Position numbers and translations under genes: made by a program
In this document: piece after piece, positions 16,699-24,897 of the stretch
Layout of the letters: each line of letters begins with the position of its first letter
How positions within the stretch are numbered: position 1 is the stretch's first letter
Notes under the pieces: generated by a model
Told to the model about the DNA's origin: nothing
The model's database searches: none
The model's input: only the letters and a program-made list of their open reading frames with translations
Assembly (NCBI GenBank): GCA_965208015.1
Contig: OZ242309.1
Location: 558,001 to 622,000 of the forward strand
Direction: 5' to 3'
Origin: Bin87 sp965208015
GTDB lineage: Bacteria > Chloroflexota > Dehalococcoidia > Lucifugimonadales > UBA3495
DNA length: 64,000 nucleotides

Positions 16699-17325
16699 TG
16701 GCGCGGAAACGATACTCAGTACAGTTGACGGAATTGGAACGGTAAGGACTGAACCGACTGGTCCGTGCTGGCAAACACTCGGTGCGGATCGCCACTCGCG
16801 CCCGCATCCTGCTCAGGTGGATGCTGGCTGGAAGGCTCCACAAGTGGCGTCGGCTTTGGACGTGTCCGAAGGCACGGTGTATCGCATCAAGCGGCGGTAC
16901 GCCGAGGAAGGTCTGGATGGCGTGTTGCACGACCGGGTCCAGGCCAACCGGTTCCGCAAACTGGACGATAAGGCCGAGGCCCACCTGATTGCCCTGGCGT
17001 GCAGCGACGCCCCGGAGGGCCGTGACCACTGGCCCCTGCGATTGTTGGCCGACAAAGTGGTGGATCTGGGCCTGGTGGAGAGCCTCTCCCACGAGACAGT
17101 CAGGCTCCGGCTGAAAAAACACCCTCAAGCCCTGGTAAAAGCGCCAGTGGTGCATCCCCCAGATGAACGGGGAGTTCGTGGCGGCTATGGAGTATGTGCT
17201 GGACCTGTATGCTGAGCCCCACGATCCCAGCCGGCCGGTGGTGTGCTTCGACGAGACGACCACCCAGTTGCTGGCCGACGTGCGACAACCGCTGCCCGCC
17301 CAGCCGGGACGACCCCGGCGTCAGG
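16699..17325 (+). pseudogene. IS630-family transposase, degraded
   Basis: Pieces of an IS630-type transposase occur in all three forward frames: MARKRYSVQLTELER then a stop (16699-16743), GLNRLVRAGKHSVRIATRA, an HTH part (VASALDVSEGTVYRIKRRYAEEGL) running to LLADKVVDLGLVESLSHETV, and after another shift GEFVAAMEYVLDLY to CFDETTTQLLADVRQPLPAQ. There are at least one nonsense change and three frameshifts. The DDE domain stops after the first Asp motif, where a different sequence begins at about 17325. The element is dead, and both ends are lost or unrecognisable. Confidence 0.88.
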
Positions 17326-17326
17326 A

Positions 17327-17575
17327 ATATCGGGACACAGTTCAGCACAATGCCAGCGATCGCCATGCCCGTCGGCTCGCCTCATTGCTTGCCCACGACC
17401 AAACCCACGATCGACAACGGCAAGCTAACCAGTATCAAGATCCAGTTGAGAACGGGAACCCAAGAGAACACTACTGCCAGGATCCCCAAGATCATACCGG
17501 CGACTCCCAAACCAGCAACCGCCAATGATGGTCGGCGACTATCGCGTTGGGTGATTTTAGTGCTGCATTCTGATT
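17327..17575 (-). pseudogene. DUF4190-like membrane protein fragment
   Basis: On the minus strand there are two hydrophobic segments (LAVAGLGVAGMILGILAVVF, then VLNWILILVSLPLSIVGLVV) and, after an in-frame TGA at about 17386, MAIAGIVLNCVPIF, the pattern of DUF4190 proteins (repeating helix pairs and a closing GMAIAGIVL). No plausible start codon lies in front, the frame has a stop, and the 3' end runs into the IS630 remnant. The TGA is not at a redox site and looks like a mutation. The gene was probably destroyed by the IS630 insertion. Confidence 0.6.
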
Positions 17576-17605
17576 GAAAAATTTGGTAATTGTGTCGAAT
17601 GTAAC

Positions 17606-17650
17606 GGGAAAAAATCGCTCGCTTTCCTTGACAGCGAGCGATTTTCTCCC
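17606..17650. terminator. Bidirectional terminator-like hairpin
   Basis: Perfect 13-bp arms AAAATCGCTCGCT (17611-17623) and its complement (17633-17645) around a 9-nt loop, extended by GGGA/CTCCC with one mismatch. A-tracts on the left and T-tracts on the right suit termination in both directions. It separates the DUF4190-like fragment from the HEPN-like genes. Confidence 0.7.
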
Positions 17651-17713
17651 GTGGCCGTTGCAGGAATCTGTCATTGCACACTGCTGCCATCCGGCCTTGA
17701 TTTCAATATCCGT

Positions 17714-17722
17714 TGCTATACT
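17714..17722 (+). promoter_or_regulatory. Extended -10 promoter of the HEPN-like pair
   Basis: TGCTATACT is an extended -10 element, 46 nt before the ATG at 17768. A partial -35 (CCTTGA at 17695-17700, spacer 16) is present. The identical nonamer occurs before the truncated copy at 11175. Confidence 0.5.
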
Positions 17723-17767
17723 GGTCCGTCAGTCTGACCGGAGATAACTTCCCGAGGATGAGACGAT

Positions 17768-18145
17768 ATGCCTGCCGCCGATACCGCCGCCGTCGCCCGC
17801 TACCGCAAGGAGAGCTGGCGTCTGCTGGCTCAGGTTGACGTTGAGTTGGGACGGGGCGACCTGGAAGCCGCATCACAGGCGCTGTGGGACGCCGCCGCTC
17901 ACGGCCTCAAAGCTGCCGCCGCGCGCCGGGGGTGGCCCCACGACACCTTTGTTGAGATGGGCGAAGCCATCATCCGCCTGATCTACGACGAGAGCGGCCC
18001 GGTTGACCTGAACACCAACTTCATCATGGCGTCCGCTCATGACCGGAAGTTGCCTCGGGATTTGCCGCCGCACGAAGCTGGGATCCGTTACTGCATCCAG
18101 GGGCCAATGAAGGAATTCCTAAAAACGTTGGAAGACATGGACTAA
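17768..18145 (+). CDS. HEPN/PaREP1-like protein
   Basis: The 125-residue all-helical protein carries the core WDAAAHGLKAAAARRGWPHD (near residues 38-58) that in PaREP1/HEPN-like proteins follows a first helix YRKESWRLLAQVDVELGRGDL. HEPN-fold proteins act as RNases or as small partners of nucleotidyltransferases, but no catalytic Rx4-6H motif is evident and no nucleotidyltransferase gene is adjacent. A second family member follows immediately, and a truncated near-identical copy lies 6.5 kb upstream at 11234. Confidence 0.75.
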   Translation: MPAADTAAVARYRKESWRLLAQVDVELGRGDLEAASQALWDAAAHGLKAAAARRGWPHDTFVEMGEAIIRLIYDESGPVDLNTNFIMASAHDRKLPRDLPPHEAGIRYCIQGPMKEFLKTLEDMD

Positions 18146-18510
18146 CGGTCGCGCCCCGAAACCAGGATTATTACCGGGAACGCAGCCGGCATTTTCTGGA
18201 TCTGGTAGATGACCAATTAGAACAGGGAGAGATCGAGCTGGTCTGTGTACTGCTCTGGGGAGCCGCCGCTCACGGCATCAAGTCGATAGCCCAACGACGT
18301 GAATGGGAGCACGGTTCACACCGGTTGTTGCGCACTACAGTTGATCGTCTTATTGAAGATGGAGCTTCCCCGCATCTGGCGGGTCAATACGATCTCGCGT
18401 CCGAGTTTCACATCGGCTTCTACGGTGACCGACAGTTCGCCCCGGAGCAGCTGCGCCTGGCTAAAGGGCTGATCGTCGAGTTTATCCAGATCCTGGAAAG
18501 CCTGCCCTGA
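18145..18510 (+). pseudogene. HEPN/PaREP1-like protein lacking a start codon
   Basis: A frame coding for a second family member starts right at the stop of the previous gene: NQDYYRERSRHFLDLVDDQL, then LLWGAAAHGIKSIAQRREWEHGSHRLL, and a C-terminal helix ending at 18510. The only ATG in this frame is in the middle of the domain (near 18325 the annotated frame starts at TTG), and none exists back to the stop at 18037. The ATG of 'ATGGAC' at 18137 is out of frame by two bases. Either the start was lost by a small indel, or it is translated by frameshift from the upstream gene. The rest of the domain is intact. Confidence 0.6.
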
Positions 18511-18541
18511 TCCGGCAACGCATCCGCCGCATCTCCCCAAT

Positions 18542-18571
18542 TTGACCGTCCGCCGGCGCGCCGTCTATACT
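18542..18571 (+). promoter_or_regulatory. Sigma-70-type promoter of the Cox/Xdh-type operon
   Basis: TTGACC (18542-18547), an 18-nt spacer and TATACT (18566-18571) form a near-consensus promoter. Transcription should start near 18578, leaving a leader of about 100 nt before the TTG start at 18679. Confidence 0.75.
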
Positions 18572-18579
18572 GCCGCACG

Positions 18580-18614
18580 AACAAACTGGCGCCGCTGTTC
18601 GTTGCCGGTTTGTT
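18580..18614 (+). promoter_or_regulatory. Leader hairpin of the Cox/Xdh-type operon
   Basis: AACAAACTGGC (18580-18590) pairs with GCCGGTTTGTT (18604-18614), 11 pairs including one wobble, around a 13-nt loop. It begins 2 nt or so after the expected transcription start. It may protect the 5' end or regulate; no known riboswitch was recognised. Confidence 0.4.
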
Positions 18615-18678
18615 CCTGCTCACTACCTCACCCTTACGCTGCCGGCATGGCGGTTGTTCCTGATAGAGGAGGTGTATC

Positions 18679-19158
18679 TTGCCCAACAAAGTACCAATCA
18701 CGGTCACCGTGAATGGCCGCTCGCATTCCGCTGAAGTGGAACCACGCACCCTCCTGGTGCACTTCCTTCGCGAAACCCTGAACCTGACTGGCACCAAGAT
18801 TGGTTGCGACACGAGCCAATGCGGGGCCTGTGTGGTTCGCATGAACGGAGTCACCGTCAAATCCTGCACCGCTTTCGCAGTGCAGGCCGATGGCGCCGAG
18901 GTCACCACCATTGAGGGTCTGGCCCAGGGCGGCAACCTGACCGCCGTGCAGGAAGCCTTCTGGAACAATCACGGGCTCCAGTGCGGCTACTGCACCGCTG
19001 GCATGATCATGACGGTAACCGAGATCATCGAGCGCAATCCCAACCCGTCGGCCGAGGAAGTGCGTGCCGGTCTGGAAGGGAACATGTGCCGCTGCACCGG
19101 CTACAACAATATCGTCAGGGCCGCTCTGGCCGCCGCCGCTGCCGGACAAGGAGGCTGA
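18679..19158 (+). CDS. Molybdenum hydroxylase small (2x[2Fe-2S]) subunit, CoxS/XdhC-type
   Basis: The start is TTG at 18679, preceded by GAGGAGG at 8 nt. The 159-residue product has the plant-type ferredoxin motif CDTSQCGACVV near residue 43, and the C-terminal CGYCTAGMIM ... CRCTGYNNIV that binds the second cluster next to the molybdenum cofactor. It passes electrons from the CoxL-type subunit to the FAD subunit. First gene of the operon coxS-coxL-coxM, 4 nt before the next gene. Confidence 0.93.
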   Translation: MPNKVPITVTVNGRSHSAEVEPRTLLVHFLRETLNLTGTKIGCDTSQCGACVVRMNGVTVKSCTAFAVQADGAEVTTIEGLAQGGNLTAVQEAFWNNHGLQCGYCTAGMIMTVTEIIERNPNPSAEEVRAGLEGNMCRCTGYNNIVRAALAAAAAGQGG

Positions 19159-19162
19159 CGCC

Positions 19163-21568
19163 ATGACTACCCGTATTTTTGGTTCCGGCATCCGGCGTCG
19201 GGAGGACCCGCGCCTGATCACCGGCCAGGCCGCCTATACCGACGACATCAAGCTGGCCGGCATGGTCCACGCGGCCATCCTGCGCAGCCCTCACGCCCAC
19301 GCCCGCATCACCAACATCAGTACCGACGCGGCCAAGGCGTCTGCTGGCGTTCTCGCGGTCTATACCGGCGCCGACATCGAAGGAGTGCTGAACCCCATAC
19401 CCTGTGCCTGGGCCATTCCGGACTCCGACCTCAAAGCGGTGGCTTATCCCGCCATCGCGTCAGACGTAGTCCGGTACGTGGGTGACGCCGTGGCCGTGGT
19501 CGTTGCCGAGAACCGTTACCAGGCCGAGGACGCGCTGGAACTGATCGACGTCAGCTACGAACCGCTGCCGTCCATCATCAACCCGGAGGCTGCCCTGGCC
19601 GACGGCGCTCCGCAGTTGCACGAGGACGCGCCCAACAACCAGGCGTTCCACTGGGTCGCGGCGGGTGGCGACACCGACGCCGCGTTCGCAGATGCCGCGG
19701 TGACAGTCAGCGAGACCATCCACCAGCAGAAGCTTATTCCCACGCCGATGGAGACCCGATCCGCCATCGCGTCCTGGTCGTCCGCCATGGGCGAACTCAC
19801 CCTCTGGAACACCACCCAGAACCCGCACATTGCCCGTTTCGTGACCTGCCTGGTCACAGGAGTCGCGGAGCACAAGATACGCGTAATCGCGCCCGAGGTT
19901 GGCGGCGGGTTCGGAGCGAAGATTGCGGTCTACCCCTGGGAAATGATCACGGCTTTCTGCTCCATGCAGCTGGGCGTTCCCGTGAAGTGGACCGAGACCC
20001 GCACCGAGAACTACGTGGCTACCACCCACGGCCGCGACCACGTGGAGTACGTGGAGATGGCGGCCGACGCCAATGGCAAGGTCACCGGCGTCCGCAGCAT
20101 GGTGTACGCCGGCATGGGAGCCTACCTGTCCACCGCCGCTCCGGGCATCCCGACCATCCTGCATGGCCTGATGTACTCTGGCCCTTACGACATCGCCAAC
20201 ATCAAAGCCGATGTTTACGGCGTGTTCACCAACTCTACCCCAGTAGAGGCTTACCGCGGGGCCGGCCGTCCGGAGGCCACCTTCCTGCTGGAGCGCCTGA
20301 TGGACAAGGTTGGCGACGCTGTGGGAATCGACTCGGTGGAAGTGCGCCGCCGCAACCTGATCGAGCCTTTCGACAACAACCGCGACGTGGCCATCGGCAT
20401 CACCTATGACAGCGGAAACTATTCCGGTGCGCTGGACCAGCTCCTCGGCCACATTGGATACGACCAGTTCCGCCACGACCAAGAGCACGAGCGCGAACAT
20501 GGAACTTTCCGTGGAGTGGGCATCGCCTGTTACTGCGAGATCTGCGGACTGGGCCCGTCTCAGGTGGCCGGCGCCGTCGGCTTCGGCGGCGGACTGTGGG
20601 AAAGCGCGACCGTGCGCATCTACGCCACCGGCAAGGTCAACGTCTTCATCGGAACATCGCCCCACGGGCAGGGTGAGGAAACCACCTTCGCTCAAATCGT
20701 CGCCGACGAGATCGGCGTCGATGTCGACGACGTGGAGGTGGTTCACGGTGACACCGATACCACGCCCATGGGCTGGGGAACCTACGGCAGCAGGACTACG
20801 GTAGTCGGTGGCGCCGCGGTTGCCCTGACCATGCGCAAGCTGCGGGACAAGGCGCGGGTCATCGCCGCGCACCTGCTGGAGGCAGACGAGGCCGACATCG
20901 AGTACGAGGACGGTCAGTTCTTCGTGCGCGGCGCCCGCGACCGCTCCCAGAGCATCCAGGACGTCGCCCTGCAGGCCAACGTGGCCTGGAACCTTCCCGC
21001 CGGCATCGAGCCGGGATTGGAGGCCAGCACCTACTACGACCCGCCCAACTTCAGCTATCCCTTTGGAGCCCACGCGGCAATCGTCAGCGTGGATCCGGAC
21101 AACGGCCACATCACCCTGGACCGGTATGTCGCCGTCGACGACTGCGGCCCGCAAATCAACCCCATGGTGGTGGAAGGTCAGGTGCACGGCGGTGTCGTGC
21201 AGGGAGCCGGCCAGGCGCTTTGGGAAGGCGCAGTCTACGACGACAACGGCCAGTTGCTCACCGGCACGATGATGGACTACGCCATCCCGCGCGCCCACCT
21301 GGTGCCGGACATAGAAGTCCATTCCACCGTAACGCCGTCGCCCCACAACCCCCTGGGGGTGAAGGGTATTGGCGAGACCGGCACCATCGCCTCCACCGCC
21401 GCCATCTACAGCGCGGTGATGGATGCGTTGAAGCCGCTGGGCATTTCCTCCCTCGACATGCCATTGACTCCGGAGCGCGTGTGGCGCGCCATCCAGGCCA
21501 GCGGCTACACGGGTAACGGCCACAGCCATGACCACGGGCACGACCATGGTCATGGACACAATCACTAA
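19163..21568 (+). CDS. Molybdenum hydroxylase large subunit, form-II CoxL-like
   Basis: The 801-residue protein belongs to the xanthine dehydrogenase / CO dehydrogenase large-subunit family. The ATG at 19163, with AAGGAGG upstream, is preferred over the longer frame from 19064. The active-site loop near residue 363 reads AYRGAGR, the form-II signature (form-I CO dehydrogenases have AYxCSFR), so CO oxidation is unproven and the substrate may be a purine, aldehyde or other heterocycle. Later motifs include GTSPHGQGEETTFAQI (molybdopterin contact) and GVKGIGETGTIAS with the catalytic Glu. The C-terminus ends in a histidine-rich tail (GHSHDHGHDHGHGHNH), unusual for the family and a probable metal site. 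Confidence 0.92.
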   Translation: MTTRIFGSGIRRREDPRLITGQAAYTDDIKLAGMVHAAILRSPHAHARITNISTDAAKASAGVLAVYTGADIEGVLNPIPCAWAIPDSDLKAVAYPAIASDVVRYVGDAVAVVVAENRYQAEDALELIDVSYEPLPSIINPEAALADGAPQLHEDAPNNQAFHWVAAGGDTDAAFADAAVTVSETIHQQKLIPTPMETRSAIASWSSAMGELTLWNTTQNPHIARFVTCLVTGVAEHKIRVIAPEVGGGFGAKIAVYPWEMITAFCSMQLGVPVKWTETRTENYVATTHGRDHVEYVEMAADANGKVTGVRSMVYAGMGAYLSTAAPGIPTILHGLMYSGPYDIANIKADVYGVFTNSTPVEAYRGAGRPEATFLLERLMDKVGDAVGIDSVEVRRRNLIEPFDNNRDVAIGITYDSGNYSGALDQLLGHIGYDQFRHDQEHEREHGTFRGVGIACYCEICGLGPSQVAGAVGFGGGLWESATVRIYATGKVNVFIGTSPHGQGEETTFAQIVADEIGVDVDDVEVVHGDTDTTPMGWGTYGSRTTVVGGAAVALTMRKLRDKARVIAAHLLEADEADIEYEDGQFFVRGARDRSQSIQDVALQANVAWNLPAGIEPGLEASTYYDPPNFSYPFGAHAAIVSVDPDNGHITLDRYVAVDDCGPQINPMVVEGQVHGGVVQGAGQALWEGAVYDDNGQLLTGTMMDYAIPRAHLVPDIEVHSTVTPSPHNPLGVKGIGETGTIASTAAIYSAVMDALKPLGISSLDMPLTPERVWRAIQASGYTGNGHSHDHGHDHGHGHNH

Positions 21569-21597
21569 CCGGCGCCGGCACAGGAGGACTGATTGCA

Positions 21598-22476
21598 ATG
21601 TTTGCAGCAGATTTTGAATACCGGAAAGCCGGTTCCATCGCAGAAGCCGTACAGCTGCTTTCCGAAAATCCGGGAGCGAAATTGCTGGCTGGCGGTCACA
21701 GCCTGATCCCTTTGATGCGGTTCCGGCTGGCCCGGCCGGAGGTGGTCATCGACATTGGCGGTATCGCCAACCTGCGGGGCATCACGGTCAGCGGCGACAC
21801 CATCAACATTGGCGCGCTGACCACCCACGCCGAGATCGCCGCGTCGTCCGACGTACAGCGATCCAACGGCCTGCTGGCCGAGGCGGCCGGGGGCATCGGT
21901 GACCCGGCCGTCCGCAACCGGGGAACCATCGGGGGCAACTTGGCTCACGCCGACCCGGCCTCGGACTGGGCCACGGTGCTCACCGCGTTGGGAGCGACAG
22001 TATCTGCGCAAGGGCCCTCGGGCAGCCGCACCATTGGGGTCGCTGATCTGGTCGAGGACGCCTTCACCACGGTACTGGCCGAAGATGAGCTCATCACCAC
22101 GGTGAGCGTGCCCGTGCTCGCGGCCAATCAGCGCGCCGAGTATGCGAAGATGGCGCACCCAGCCAGCTTCTACGCCGTGGTCGGCGGCGCCGTCGTCGTA
22201 ACCATGGACGGGGATCGGTGTACCGCCGCTTCCGTGGCCGTGGGAGGTTTGACCCCGCGTCCGGTGAAAGCGCCGGCGGTGGAGCAGGCACTGTCGGGAA
22301 CCACCCTGACGATGGCCAGCATAGCGGACGCCACCGCGCGCCTCAGCGATGATCTGTCCGCAGCGGGGGTGGACATAATCGGTGACGTGTACGCGTCGGC
22401 GGACTTCCGCGCCGGCGTCGCGCCGGTGGAGGTGAAGCACGCCCTGCTCCACGCCATTGGCCTAGCGCACCACTAA
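21598..22476 (+). CDS. Molybdenum hydroxylase FAD subunit, CoxM-type
   Basis: The 292-residue protein has the FAD-binding PCMH fold: LLAGGHSLIPLMRFRLARPE near residue 40 and TIGGNLAHADPASDW near residue 110, followed by the CO-dehydrogenase flavoprotein C-terminal domain. It accepts electrons from the small subunit and passes them to an acceptor, probably quinone or NAD. The ATG follows GGAGGACTG. Last gene of the operon, closed by a strong hairpin at 22501. Confidence 0.92.
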   Translation: MFAADFEYRKAGSIAEAVQLLSENPGAKLLAGGHSLIPLMRFRLARPEVVIDIGGIANLRGITVSGDTINIGALTTHAEIAASSDVQRSNGLLAEAAGGIGDPAVRNRGTIGGNLAHADPASDWATVLTALGATVSAQGPSGSRTIGVADLVEDAFTTVLAEDELITTVSVPVLAANQRAEYAKMAHPASFYAVVGGAVVVTMDGDRCTAASVAVGGLTPRPVKAPAVEQALSGTTLTMASIADATARLSDDLSAAGVDIIGDVYASADFRAGVAPVEVKHALLHAIGLAHH

Positions 22477-22500
22477 TCTTCCGAACCCATGCTCAACGTT

Positions 22501-22530
22501 CATTGGCCGCCGTAATTACGGCGGCCAATG
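22501..22530 (+). terminator. 30-nt perfect palindrome after the molybdenum hydroxylase operon
   Basis: A perfect palindrome of 30 bases with the arm CATTGGCCGCCGTAA, followed by TTATTCTGTCTT. It lies 24 nt past the coxM-type stop and probably ends that operon before surE. Being a full palindrome, it could equally be a protein-binding site. Confidence 0.7.
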
Positions 22531-22593
22531 TTATTCTGTCTTGCGCCCAATTGTGCGTATCCCGTATCTACCCTTCTGCATCGAGGCTTTCCT

Positions 22594-23472
22594 TTGAAAA
22601 TCCTGCTAACCAATGACGACGGTATCCACGCCACCGGGCTTTGGGCGGCAGCCCGTCGCCTGGCCGAGGTCGGAGAGGTTGCGGTGGTTGCGCCAGACCG
22701 GGAACAATCCGGCGTCGGCGCATCCATGACGCTTCACTCGCCTCTTTTCGTGCACCAGGTGCCGGCCGAGCAGTACCTGGCCCAATTCGCACCCGGCGAC
22801 GACACGCCTCCGCGAAGCGCCGACGCCGTGTACGTCCCGGCATCGGATGCCCCGGTGACTCCGGCGCACCCCATCAGCGCGTGGGCGGTGCAGGGCACGC
22901 CCGCCGACGCCTGCATCCTGGCGCTGGAGCAACTGGTGACGCCCAAGCCCGACCTTGTCGTTAGTGGCATCAATCGCGGCTCCAACCTGGGTTGGGACGT
23001 GATTGTGTCCGGTACAGTGGGCGCTGCAACGCAAGGTTGGGTGCGCGGATACCCCACCATCGCCATTTCGGTGGGCTCCGTTCAGGCTCCGAGATACCAG
23101 CTAGCGGCCCAGGTGGTCGCGCACTTGGCGCGCCGTCTGGGAGATGCTCCGAAGGTTTCGCCGGCCTATTTCCTCAATGTGAACGTGCCCAACGAGCCTG
23201 CGGAAAAGATTGCCGGCGTGAAGGTGACCCGACTGGGCGGACGAGCCTACGGGGAGTCCGTACGCTCGGAGGACTCATTTGGTCATCGCCGCTATTGGAT
23301 CTCGCGCAACCGCCCGGTCCTTGCCGGGGGCGAGGGGAGTGACATCGACGCCAGCAAAGCCAACTATATCGGCATTACGCCAATGGGCATGGCGTTTTCG
23401 ACTACCGATGAGCGTGTCGAGATGGTCCAGGGTTTGGTGGACGGCCTGCCGGTGGGAGCCGCCGCTTCCTGA
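22594..23472 (+). CDS. surE: 5'-nucleotidase SurE
   Basis: The start is TTG at 22594 (GAGG 7 nt upstream), giving KILLTNDDGIHATG, the family N-terminus with the metal-binding Asp-Asp. Other motifs are VAPDREQSGVGASMTL and VSGINRGSNLGWDVIVSGTVGAA. At 292 residues it is a normal SurE (survival/stationary-phase nucleotidase acting on nucleoside monophosphates). A longer frame from 22528 overlaps the palindrome and is not likely. Confidence 0.93.
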   Translation: MKILLTNDDGIHATGLWAAARRLAEVGEVAVVAPDREQSGVGASMTLHSPLFVHQVPAEQYLAQFAPGDDTPPRSADAVYVPASDAPVTPAHPISAWAVQGTPADACILALEQLVTPKPDLVVSGINRGSNLGWDVIVSGTVGAATQGWVRGYPTIAISVGSVQAPRYQLAAQVVAHLARRLGDAPKVSPAYFLNVNVPNEPAEKIAGVKVTRLGGRAYGESVRSEDSFGHRRYWISRNRPVLAGGEGSDIDASKANYIGITPMGMAFSTTDERVEMVQGLVDGLPVGAAAS

Positions 23473-23490
23473 TTTCTGGCCGGTGAGGGT

Positions 23491-24027
23491 CTAACGCCGG
23501 CGTCTCCGGCTGCGGACGCTGCCTCGGTTGCTCCGACGTGGCCGTTCGGGCGGAGGCGACTGGACTGTAGACCGCGCCGGCGTGTCGTTGTCGGCGTTTT
23601 CGTAGGCAGCGAACCCCCCGGCCTCCCGGATCCGTCGTATATGTGGCCGATCACGTGTCAGCCACAGCGTCTGCGTGATGACGGTGAGCGCTATCCCCGG
23701 CGCTGCCAGCGCCAGCAGCGTGGGATCCAGCAGCGGCTCGCCGTTTTGGATTCTGAGCTGTGTTCTCAGGAAGATCCAGCCGCCACCGATAATGATCCAA
23801 GCCCAGGACAAAGCGCCACTGACCACTCCATTGTGCCACGGCGACCGTATGAACAGGATCGCGCTGCACGGCCACCAAACAAAGGTCGGCACCAAGAACC
23901 ACCCCTGATAGTACCAGGGCTTGAGCGCTTCCGGCGGCACGGGGGGTGGGGAGGCGACGGGCTCGTAGCCGGTTGGTCTTCCTCCCTCATGCGCCGTTTC
24001 CGGCCGCTCCGACTCCCCGCTATCCAT
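23491..24027 (-). CDS. Membrane protein of unknown function, Arg-rich C-terminus
   Basis: From ATG 24027 the product is 178 residues: a Pro-rich start (ASPPPVPPEALKPWYY), about four hydrophobic segments (GWFLVPTFVWWPCSAILFI, then ALSWAWIIIGGGWIFL, and LLALAAPGIALTVI), and a very basic tail ending in six arginines (SRRRRR). No named family is recognised. An in-frame ATG at 24096 would make it overlap the Uma2 gene upstream; the later start avoids this. Same strand as the Uma2 gene, so probably co-transcribed. Confidence 0.65.
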   Translation of the reverse strand: MDSGESERPETAHEGGRPTGYEPVASPPPVPPEALKPWYYQGWFLVPTFVWWPCSAILFIRSPWHNGVVSGALSWAWIIIGGGWIFLRTQLRIQNGEPLLDPTLLALAAPGIALTVITQTLWLTRDRPHIRRIREAGGFAAYENADNDTPARSTVQSPPPERPRRSNRGSVRSRRRRR

Positions 24028-24058
24028 TGTCGGTTCGCCACCCCATCCTGCAAGCCGT

Positions 24059-24751
24059 TCAGTTGGCGTTGTCAAAGATCCGGGCTCGTACCTCAAACAC
24101 GAAACCCGGCATCACGTCCTCGCCGTCCAGCGTTTCCGGATCAACCAAAGTTTCGGGTTCCTGCCCGGCACGGTAGACGGTGACCAGGCGGCGTTCGGGG
24201 TTGATGATCCAGGCCAGCCTGGTTCCGTTGGAGATGAACCGCTGCACCTTGCGCACCAGTTCCGGCCCTCGATTGGAAGGCGAAACGATTTCGCAGATGA
24301 AGTCAGGGGCAATGGGGGCAAAGGTTGGCAAATCGCCGGACCGCGTCATAGCGTTCCAGCGTTCGTCGGAAATCCAACTTACATCAGGACCGGGACGGGA
24401 GCCGTCGGGCAGCATAAAACGCCCGGTAGGGCCCTGAACCTTGCCGCCGTAGGTCCGCGCCCAGATGGTCGTATCGGTGGCAAGTTCATTTTCGAACAGT
24501 GAGCCGGGGAGGCCGGTGGGAGGCACGATTTTCAGTTCTCCTTCGGCGGTAATCTCAAAGAAGCCACCGCTTGCGTGCTCGTTGCGTGCCGCAAACGCTT
24601 CGAGCCATTCGTCAAGGTTGGGGCTGTCCAGAGACTGGCCAAACTCGACCAGCGGAATGTAGAAGCAGCCGGCCTCGGGCTCCGACGTAGCCGCGCCGTG
24701 GGCGGCTTCATCCGGCGGTAGGGTATGGGTCTGCGGTGGGGCCGTGGTCAT
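24059..24751 (-). CDS. Uma2 family (DUF820) nuclease-like protein
   Basis: The product of 230 residues (start at ATG 24751, GGAG 7 nt before) shows the PD-(D/E)XK-like Uma2 pattern: GPDVSWISDERW with the conserved Asp, PDFICEIVSPSNRG with Glu, and LAWIINPERRLVTVYR with the closing strand. Uma2 proteins are abundant in cyanobacteria and Chloroflexota with unknown target. A second member lies at 36252. Confidence 0.85.
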   Translation of the reverse strand: MTTAPPQTHTLPPDEAAHGAATSEPEAGCFYIPLVEFGQSLDSPNLDEWLEAFAARNEHASGGFFEITAEGELKIVPPTGLPGSLFENELATDTTIWARTYGGKVQGPTGRFMLPDGSRPGPDVSWISDERWNAMTRSGDLPTFAPIAPDFICEIVSPSNRGPELVRKVQRFISNGTRLAWIINPERRLVTVYRAGQEPETLVDPETLDGEDVMPGFVFEVRARIFDNAN

Positions 24752-24832
24752 GGTCAGCGTCTCCGGGCTGCGACGCACCGGTATTGTATCAGGTACTTTC
24801 AACGCGGCGACGCATGTCAGGTGCGGGTGGCG

Positions 24833-24841
24833 TGATATGAT
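24833..24841 (+). promoter_or_regulatory. Extended -10 box before the MFS gene
   Basis: TGATATGAT is an extended -10 element (TGnTATGAT) about 57 nt upstream of the transporter ATG at 24898. A -35 box is not evident. Confidence 0.4.
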
Positions 24842-24897
24842 GCTCGCGCCTGATTCCCGGTCTTCCCCTGCCGTCGCTACTCCTCGTCTCAGCTCTG

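Noticed and set aside
17327..17575. In-frame TGA in the DUF4190-like fragment as a third selenocysteine
   Set aside because: The position is between two membrane helices, not at a redox site; no hairpin follows and the gene has no start. It is more likely a mutation in a pseudogene.
19460..21598. Long minus-strand frame opposite the CoxL-type gene
   Set aside because: Antisense shadow; the sense strand has a full set of conserved motifs.
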